Below are positions 6,508 to 9,017 of a stretch of DNA of 9,017 nt, one piece after another; the stretch's first letter is position 1, and each line of letters begins with the position of its first letter. The position numbers and the translations under genes were made by a program. Origin of the DNA: Actinomycetota bacterium (GTDB lineage: Bacteria > Actinomycetota > Actinomycetes > Actinomycetales > Microbacteriaceae); the NCBI GenBank assembly GCA_009703545.1, contig WLFX01000030.1, positions 1 to 9,017 of the forward strand. Reading direction: 5' to 3'. The notes beneath the pieces are model-generated. The model was not told the DNA's origin and searched no databases. It saw only the letters and a program-made list of their open reading frames with translations.

Positions 6508-7275
6508 ATGAGCAGACTACTTGACTCTTTTAAATCGGAAATCCCGATATTTGCGATGTTGCATCACAAGGGTGACGATACGGTCGACATCCAGGCGCGC
6601 GCTCGGCATGAGATTGACGTGCTGTGGGCTGCTGGCATCGATGCGGTGATTGTCGAAAACTACTTCGGTGGTGTCGACGACGTGATCGCAACGTGTGAAT
6701 ATTTGCGGGCTGAACGTCCGGATGTGGTATTCGGGATCAACGTTCTCAACGACGACGCGGAAGCGTTCCGCATTGCACGCACATTCGGTGCACGTTTCGT
6801 GCAGCTCGATTCGGTGGCAGGACACCTGCCTCCGTCCGAGGACCGAAAGTACTCCGACTGGCTCGAATCCGAACGCGCAGCGAGTGACCTACTGGTGCTC
6901 GGCGGGGTTCGTTTCAAGTATCAGCCGGTGAAATCGGGTCGCAGTCTTGAAGAAGACCTGCTACTCGGGGTCGGGCGGTGCGACGCGGTTGTCGTAACCG
7001 GTGAAGGAACGGCGATCACCACGCCTCACGCCAAGACGCTCGAGTTCCGACGGATTGTGGGCGAGGAGTTCCCTCTCGTGATCGGCGCGGGTGTAACGCC
7101 ATCCAGCGCCGAGGCCGATCTCGCTGACGCTGATGCACTTGTGGTCGGGAGTGCGCTCAAAGATACTTATGCTGACACTGGCGACGTCGACGAGGTGCAC
7201 ACGCGTGAGCTCGTAGATGCGATCCGTGCGCTAGAGGCCCGAACCGGAAGTATTACGGCCGGGGGTGCACGATGA
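6508..7275 (+). CDS. BtpA/SgcQ-family TIM-barrel protein
   Basis: This 255-residue soluble protein has family blocks in order: IFAMLHHKGD (14-23), VIVENYF (47-53), GINVLNDD (76-83), VLGGVRFKYQPV (130-141), VVVTGEGTA (161-169), IGAGVTPSS (192-200) and VVGSALK (212-218). The last two, on adjacent C-terminal strands, resemble the GxG / GSALK phosphate-binding loops of phosphate-handling TIM barrels, although the family's chemistry is unsettled. BtpA was named for photosystem I biogenesis in cyanobacteria; SgcQ is the E. coli member from a sugar-phosphotransferase operon. Nothing here suggests photosynthesis, so a catabolic role on a phosphorylated intermediate made by the neighbouring kinase is the better inference. 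The start is supported by AAAGG seven to eight bases upstream. The stop overlaps the next start by ATGA, indicating coupled synthesis with the DUF1355-type protein. Confidence 0.82.
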   Translation: MSRLLDSFKSEIPIFAMLHHKGDDTVDIQARARHEIDVLWAAGIDAVIVENYFGGVDDVIATCEYLRAERPDVVFGINVLNDDAEAFRIARTFGARFVQLDSVAGHLPPSEDRKYSDWLESERAASDLLVLGGVRFKYQPVKSGRSLEEDLLLGVGRCDAVVVTGEGTAITTPHAKTLEFRRIVGEEFPLVIGAGVTPSSAEADLADADALVVGSALKDTYADTGDVDEVHTRELVDAIRALEARTGSITAGGAR

Positions 7276-8033
7276 GCCGCGTGTTGCTGGCCGGTGAGTC
7301 ATGGTCGACCACCTCGATTCACACGAAGGGCTTCGACTCGTTCATCACTTCGCTCTACGAGGAAGGGGCAGCCGACTTCATCGTCGCGCTCGAAGCAGCC
7401 GGGCACGAGGTGACCTTCCAACCGAACCATATTGCGGCGGAGCAGTTCCCGAACACGGTCGATGCGCTGAACGCCTACGACATAGTCGTGCTCAGCGATA
7501 TCGGCTCAAACACGCTCCTCATGCCCAAGACAGTGTTCGTTGGCGGGCAGAGCGCGCCTAACCGGTTGAGTGTGCTCGCCGAGTGGGTACGTGAGGGGGG
7601 TGCTGTGCTTATGGTCGGCGGTTACCTTAGTTTCCAGGGCATCGAGGCGAAGGCGAATTATCGTGGCACTCCGCTAGCAGAGGTGCTCCCCGTTCTGATG
7701 GAGGTCGGAGATGACCGCGAAGAGACGCCCGAGGGCTCCATCGCACACGTGAGTCTGGCTGACCACCCAGTGGTGCAAGGGATCACGGATCCGTGGCCAC
7801 GCATCCTCGGATACCAACGTTTGGTGGCTAAGGACGGCACCCAGGTACTTGCGACCGTGGGCGACAACCCACTGATCGTCGTCGGCGAGCATGGAAAGGG
7901 TCGGGTAGCAGCGTTCGCATCCGACATGGGACCGCACTGGATGCCGCGGGAGTTCGTGGAATGGCCGGGATACGCCCGGCTGTGGCAGCAACTTACCGCC
8001 TGGCTAGCGGCGGGAAAGGGAAGGGACCAATGA
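7272..8033 (+). CDS. GATase1-like (DUF1355-type) cytoplasmic protein, no cysteine
   Basis: This 253-residue protein resembles the 'putative glutamine amidotransferase' family (GATase1_like, formerly DUF1355). Seen blocks are LAGESW (6-11), VVLSDIGSNTLLM (72-84), GGAVLMVGGYLSFQGI (109-124), GTPLAEVLPV (132-141), DDREETPEG (147-155), HPVVQG (165-170) and GKGRVAAFASDMGPHW (208-223). The strand-turn-helix at 112-124 is where class I amidotransferases carry G-x-C-x-G; here it reads VGGYL. The whole protein contains no cysteine, so ordinary glutaminase chemistry is excluded. It may be a binding, isomerase-type or non-thiol enzyme of the flavodoxin-like GATase fold. No signal peptide or membrane segment is visible. 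It is coupled by ATGA overlaps to the BtpA-like gene before it and the M24 gene after it, so the three probably act in one process. The function is unknown. Confidence 0.75.
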   Translation: MSRVLLAGESWSTTSIHTKGFDSFITSLYEEGAADFIVALEAAGHEVTFQPNHIAAEQFPNTVDALNAYDIVVLSDIGSNTLLMPKTVFVGGQSAPNRLSVLAEWVREGGAVLMVGGYLSFQGIEAKANYRGTPLAEVLPVLMEVGDDREETPEGSIAHVSLADHPVVQGITDPWPRILGYQRLVAKDGTQVLATVGDNPLIVVGEHGKGRVAAFASDMGPHWMPREFVEWPGYARLWQQLTAWLAAGKGRDQ

Positions 8034-8707
8034 CCGACATACGCGAGATCACCGATGAACCACCCTCGGGATTGGTGGAAGCCCAGCGATTAGCCATCAA
8101 GGTCGCCGAGACCATCGCCTACGGTGTGAAGCCGATGGAGGTCGAAAGCGACGTGCGCGACCGCGCCAACGCCCTCGTGCTCGAACTCGGGGGCACAGGG
8201 ATCTGGACGCCAACCACAGTCGGTTTCGGCATTGGCACCCTCAGTTGCTTCCCGACCGACGAACCTAGCGACCAACGCTTTCTGTGGAACATCGACCTTG
8301 GCATGGTTGACGTGCATCCGGTCACGCCTGACGGCTGGTGGGGAGACTGCACTCGTTCTTTTCAGGTCGGAGACAACCCTGCGCAGGTTGCTGCGCTCGA
8401 GACGATTGAACGCATTCATCAGACGGTGCTCGATTCCGCGCGCCCGGGAATGCGGGCGTGCGACTGGTTCGCAGTGTTCAAGGGCGAGTTAGACAAGACT
8501 GACTTCAAACTTATGGACCGACTATCGAACATCGGACATTCGATCGACGCAAGCACGTCCTACGACGGAGGCTACATCGACGCATGGAACGAAACGGTAA
8601 TGACCGGTGCGTGGGCCGTCGAACCGTTCATCGGCAATCACCTCTACGGCGTCAAGCGGGAAGACGTCGTGTGGTTTGGCCCGACAAAGACCACAGTGAT
8701 TTCATGA
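8030..8707 (+). CDS. Small M24-family (pita-bread fold) metallohydrolase-like protein
   Basis: This 225-residue protein has all five M24 metal ligands in order: Asp89 (NIDLGM), Asp106 (GDCTRSF), His170 (NIGHSID), Glu198 (AVEPFIG) and Glu211 (REDVVW). A two-metal peptidase, prolidase or creatinase-like hydrolase is therefore plausible. Differences from methionine aminopeptidase are clear. About six extra residues lie between the two Asp ligands. The usual His in the CHG segment is absent (LSCFP, 71-75). The last two Glu ligands are only 13 residues apart. The start is ATG 8030, overlapping the previous stop (ATGA) with AAGGG at 8021-8025; an upstream in-frame ATG at 7961 would bury the gene 73 bp inside its neighbour and adds non-family sequence. 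It is the last gene of the operon. Given its context it is more likely a pathway enzyme cleaving an amide or C-N bond than a housekeeping peptidase; that is inference. Confidence 0.8.
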   Translation: MTDIREITDEPPSGLVEAQRLAIKVAETIAYGVKPMEVESDVRDRANALVLELGGTGIWTPTTVGFGIGTLSCFPTDEPSDQRFLWNIDLGMVDVHPVTPDGWWGDCTRSFQVGDNPAQVAALETIERIHQTVLDSARPGMRACDWFAVFKGELDKTDFKLMDRLSNIGHSIDASTSYDGGYIDAWNETVMTGAWAVEPFIGNHLYGVKREDVVWFGPTKTTVIS

Positions 8708-8742
8708 ACGCGAAAAGCCTGGAAATCCAATGAATTCAAATA

Positions 8743-9017
8743 TTAACTTTTGTTTCTGTGCTGGCTTCGCCGTTTGACAGCGCCTAGTATCCGCATCACA
8801 ATTCCAACGACAATCACGACATAGACCAGTAGTGAAAATCCCCATTTGATTGCCGAGGAAGTCGAGGCGAGTAGAGCCATCGACGACGAAATCGAGCCGT
8901 CTGTCAGATACTGGCTGGATAGCGCGGAAAGCGAGAAGTTCTCTATCCAATCGAAGATAACCTGACCAAACGGGAGCAGATTGAGAATCCCAACCTTGTG
9001 CGAATATGGCTTAAACA
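8743..9017 (-). CDS. Membrane protein, C-terminal fragment (partial)
   Basis: This minus-strand frame is open from the right edge to a TAA at 8745-8743, giving the last 90 residues with no start in the window. It reads GILNLLPFGQVIFDWIENF (about residues 9-27), a polar loop, SSAIKWGFSLL (53-63), then a strong transmembrane segment (about 59-79, rich in V/I/L) and a basic tail (KRRSQHRNKS). The D-W-I-E-N block after a hydrophobic helix and the K-W before the last helix suggest a small multi-pass membrane protein. The positive tail would be cytoplasmic by the positive-inside rule. It is convergent with the M24 gene, 35 bp away, with no obvious terminator between, and appears unrelated to the operon. 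I do not recognise a named family with confidence. A competing minus-strand frame over the same bases is hydrophilic and unlike any protein I know. Confidence 0.6.
   Translation of the reverse strand, partial: FKPYSHKVGILNLLPFGQVIFDWIENFSLSALSSQYLTDGSISSSMALLASTSSAIKWGFSLLVYVVIVVGIVMRILGAVKRRSQHRNKS

Noticed and set aside
7961..8029. Upstream in-frame ATG for the M24 gene
   Set aside because: It would extend the protein by 23 residues overlapping the previous gene; ATG 8030 forms the ATGA junction seen elsewhere in the operon and has an AAGGG site.
8702..8950. Minus-strand open frame starting with ATG at the right edge
   Set aside because: It shares bases with the frame encoding a clean transmembrane C terminus, and its own translation is hydrophilic, Cys/Arg-rich and motif-free.
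1..9017. Mobile elements, CRISPR arrays, riboswitches
   Set aside because: No transposase or integrase, terminal repeats, spaced direct repeats or recognisable riboswitch core was seen. The gap before the S component (42 bp) is too short for a vitamin riboswitch.

Overview
The window looks like chromosome from a high-GC Gram-positive (Actinomycetota). The GC content is moderately high with many G/C third positions. GTG starts sit beside purine-rich Shine-Dalgarno sites, genes are tightly coupled by ATGA overlaps, and there is a LacI-type regulator with a CAAACCGGTTTG operator. No RNA gene, insertion sequence, CRISPR array or replication origin is visible. I cannot name the species.

Layout. 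At the left edge, a minus-strand gene contributes only its first 37 codons, a clear Sec signal peptide. A 276-bp intergenic stretch follows, holding a 9-bp inverted repeat. A ribokinase-like PfkB kinase (388-1290) then reads rightward. Next is a 125-bp regulatory gap with a perfect 12-bp LacI-type palindrome. From there a compact nine-gene operon runs to 8707: LacI-family repressor, second PfkB kinase, ECF transporter S component, ECF T component, two ECF ATPases, a BtpA/SgcQ-family TIM barrel, a GATase1-like protein of the DUF1355 type, and a small M24 (pita-bread) hydrolase-like protein. Junctions are overlaps of 4, 10, 20, 4 and 4 bp or short gaps of 42, 2 and 21 bp. At the right edge, a convergent minus-strand gene contributes the last 90 residues of a membrane protein; it is open to the window end and has no start inside it.

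Working together. The S, T, A1 and A2 genes encode a complete dedicated (group I) ECF importer. The kinases probably phosphorylate the imported compound. The BtpA-like TIM barrel, whose C-terminal loops look like a phosphate-binding site, the DUF1355 protein and the M24 protein would process the product. The LacI protein probably represses its own operon from the palindrome in front of it. This reads as an uptake and catabolism operon for a small, phosphorylatable molecule (sugar, nucleoside or vitamin-like) that the sequence does not identify.

Points most worth a second look: the unidentified substrate; an asymmetric ATPase pair in which the second ATPase has LPIAI in place of LSGGQ and the first has Glu in place of the Q-loop Gln, both falling in the same composite ATP site; a 'glutamine amidotransferase-like' protein with no cysteine at all; and a 225-residue M24 protein that keeps all five metal ligands but lacks the usual upstream His.
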